64,000 bases of DNA from CAYWPG01 sp964460035 (GTDB lineage Bacteria; Pseudomonadota; Gammaproteobacteria; Nitrococcales; AK92). The stretch spans positions 22,643 through 86,642 of the forward strand of contig CAYWPG010000014.1 of the NCBI GenBank assembly GCA_964460035.1, in the 5' to 3' direction. A program made the translations under genes and the position numbers. Shown here in pieces: positions 62,914 to 64,000 of the stretch. The notes below the pieces were generated by a model that did not search any database, was not told the origin of the DNA, and saw nothing but the letters and a program-made list of their open reading frames with translations. The number at the start of each line of letters is the position of its first letter. Position 1 is the first letter of the stretch.

Positions 62914-63366
62914 CTAGAGCGAAAGCTCTTCCAGTTCGGTCGACAGCTCCATCTCCTCAGCCGCTTCGACCAGCCACACCTCACGCCGTTCGTTCCACGT
63001 CGCCTCGTCCCACAACTCGAACTTGTTACCCTGCCCAACCAGGACGACCTTCTTGTCCAACGCTGCGAACTCCCGCAGCGGCGGCGGCAGCAGAATGCGT
63101 CCGTTGCTGTCCATCGAACAATCGGTGGCATAACCGATCAGCAGCCGCTGCAGGCGTCGGTTTTGCGGCTTCAAGCTGGGCAGCGCGACAAGCTTCTTCT
63201 CGATTACTTCCCATTCCGGCAAGGCGTAAACGAGCAGGCAGCGATCGGGGTCGACCGTGATCACCAACTCACCGCCACAATGGGCTTGGAGCCGCTCACG
63301 ATAGCGGCTAGGGAACGTCAAGCGCCCCTTTGCATCCAAGCTGAGATGGTTGACCCCGCGGAACAC
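62914..63366 (-). CDS. mraZ: Transcriptional regulator MraZ
   Basis: MraZ is an AbrB-like DNA-binding protein that represses its own dcw promoter in E. coli. The 150 residues contain two MraZ/AbrB repeats: LDAKGRLTFPSRYRE near residue 10 and MDSNGRILLPPPLREFA near 88 (the conserved DxxGR residues are intact in both). The start is GTG (MFRGVNHLSLDAKG), preceded by a GGGGCGGGGA stretch. It is the first gene of the cluster. Its probable operator lies about 220 bases upstream. Confidence 0.96.
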   Translation of the reverse strand: MFRGVNHLSLDAKGRLTFPSRYRERLQAHCGGELVITVDPDRCLLVYALPEWEVIEKKLVALPSLKPQNRRLQRLLIGYATDCSMDSNGRILLPPPLREFAALDKKVVLVGQGNKFELWDEATWNERREVWLVEAAEEMELSTELEELSL

Positions 63367-63581
63367 TCCCCGCCCCTTTCGCTTGCTTGTGACGCCGCGG
63401 CCGGACCTTCGCCGTTCGCCGCGACGCCGCCCTAAGCAGCCTCACCTTGCCCCTGTGCTCGCGCAGCGGGGCACGGCGCCTCATGCACCTTTGTTATCTC
63501 CAGGAACTGCCTAGCGACTTTCACCGCCAGCTGGACCCAGGGACTCGATGTGGTCAGATGCTCCACTCAACCACCGCACTG
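63367..63581 (-). other. Long leader between the dcw promoter and mraZ
   Basis: The 215-base leader contains no gene. It includes two further GTGGA/GGTGG-like units (63562-63575) next to the operator and a modest GCCCC/GGGGC hairpin near 63450-63475. Confidence 0.4.
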
Positions 63582-63607
63582 ACCCATTTTTATCCACTTT
63601 ATCCCAC
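63582..63607 (-). promoter_or_regulatory. MraZ-box operator: three repeats at exact 10-base spacing
   Basis: On the minus strand, GTGGGA (63602-63607), GTGGAT (63592-63597) and ATGGGT (63582-63587) recur every 10 bases. This matches the TGGGN direct repeats with 5-base spacers that MraZ binds in E. coli (knowledge). They lie at the predicted transcription start. Confidence 0.75.
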
Positions 63608-63615
63608 TTTGGCAC

Positions 63616-63645
63616 ACTATAGGGAGCGTTTCTCCATATTGTCAA
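63616..63645 (-). promoter_or_regulatory. Promoter of the mraZ-ftsZ cluster
   Basis: On the minus strand, a perfect TTGACA (63640-63645), an 18-base spacer and TATAGT (63616-63621, 5 of 6) stand directly upstream of the MraZ repeats. Confidence 0.7.
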
Positions 63646-63851
63646 GCGGAACGAAACGCAGTTCTTTCTTATTCAACAAACACTTACATCGACATCGCGA
63701 ACACACCCGTAAGATTCCGGCAGGTGATGAAGTTTCCGAAGAAGGATCAGCGATGTAGAGAAGGAACGACAGAAGCGAGCTGAACTAACAGCTGCAAGAC
63801 AATGATGAGCAAAGAGTTTTCCGGATCGAAAAAAACAAGAGGGAGATAGAA

Positions 63852-64000
63852 GGGGGGGAGTCGGCCTGTAAGCCGGGTTCTGTCGGGGGCAGCCATTCAT
63901 CTGGGACGCACGTCGCCGTGCGCCTCTAGCGACCTACCCGGGAGCGGTGCGGGCCACACCATAGCTCCCCTATTTGGTCTTGCTCCGGGTGGGGTTTACC
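63852..64000 (-). ncRNA. rnpB: RNase P RNA (class A), 3' part, cut by the window end
   Basis: Read on the minus strand, the segment carries conserved rnpB 3'-half elements: GGTAGGTCGCTAGAGGCG, GACGTGCGTCCCAGATGAA, TGGCTGCC and ACAGAACCCGGCTTA. RNase P RNA is the catalytic part of the tRNA 5'-processing ribozyme. The 5' part lies beyond the window. The 3' end is placed approximately. A T7 run on the minus strand (63829-63835) may mark termination. The rnpB-mraZ neighbourhood is as in Pseudomonas. Confidence 0.93.

Overview
The window comes from the chromosome of a GC-rich, Gram-negative gammaproteobacterium outside the Enterobacterales. The evidence is a complete division and cell-wall (dcw) cluster, lpxC, rsmH, DciA in place of DnaC, a meso-diaminopimelate-type MurE (DNPR motif), MEP-pathway ispH, type IV pilus genes and a class A RNase P RNA next to mraZ. 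The gene blocks match ones I remember from Pseudomonas aeruginosa: rpsT-murJ-ribF-ileS-lspA-ispH-minor pilins, proB-obgE-rpmA-rplU/ispB, pilBCD-coaE-yacG, and argJ-secA-lpxC-dcw-rnpB. Here they lie nearly end to end. murB sits inside the dcw cluster and zapD inside the pilD-coaE-yacG block, which argues for a lineage other than Pseudomonas itself (inference). I see no insertion sequence, prophage, CRISPR array or defence island.

Layout. 1-10,000 is the accessory part: the C-terminal piece of an OlsB-like acyltransferase, a CPBP membrane protease, an LpxH-like phosphatase overlapping a glycosyltransferase, a split ergothioneine locus (egtD divergent from egtC-egtB), a PlsC-type acyltransferase and a large DUF1631 protein. 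10,100-19,940 holds fbaB, nadC, rpsT, murJ and the ribF-ileS-lspA-ispH operon. 20,200-27,550 encodes minor pilins and the pilus-tip adhesin (two FimT/FimU-like prepilins, pilV, pilW, pilX, pilY1, pilE). 27,700-28,500 has tRNA-Thr and a non-coding stretch with hairpins and REP-like repeats. 28,500-32,700 carries proB, obgE, rpmA, rplU, ispB and tRNA-Pro. 33,000-38,730 carries pilB, pilC, pilD, coaE, zapD and yacG. 38,770-45,650 carries a Nudix/ThiE-like fusion, argJ, secA, dciA and lpxC. 45,870-63,370 is the dcw cluster on the minus strand (mraZ to ftsZ, 16 genes). The right edge holds the 3' part of rnpB.

How it fits together. Most of the window builds and divides the envelope. MurE, F, D, G, C and B, Ddl and MraY make lipid II, MurJ flips it, FtsW and FtsI polymerise it at the FtsZ/FtsA/ZapD ring, LpxC commits carbon to lipid A, and IspB and IspH feed isoprenoid metabolism. 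PilB/C/D are the motor, platform and peptidase that assemble the minor pilins encoded about 6-12 kb away. EgtD, EgtB and EgtC would convert histidine to an ergothioneine intermediate.

I did not find an unmistakable new system. The items most worth a second look are the degenerate ThiE-like domain of the Nudix fusion, the REP-like inverted pairs, the mutually exclusive hairpins after tRNA-Thr, the palindrome between the rplU and ispB promoters, the split egt locus, and the MraZ operator with three repeats at exact 10-base spacing.
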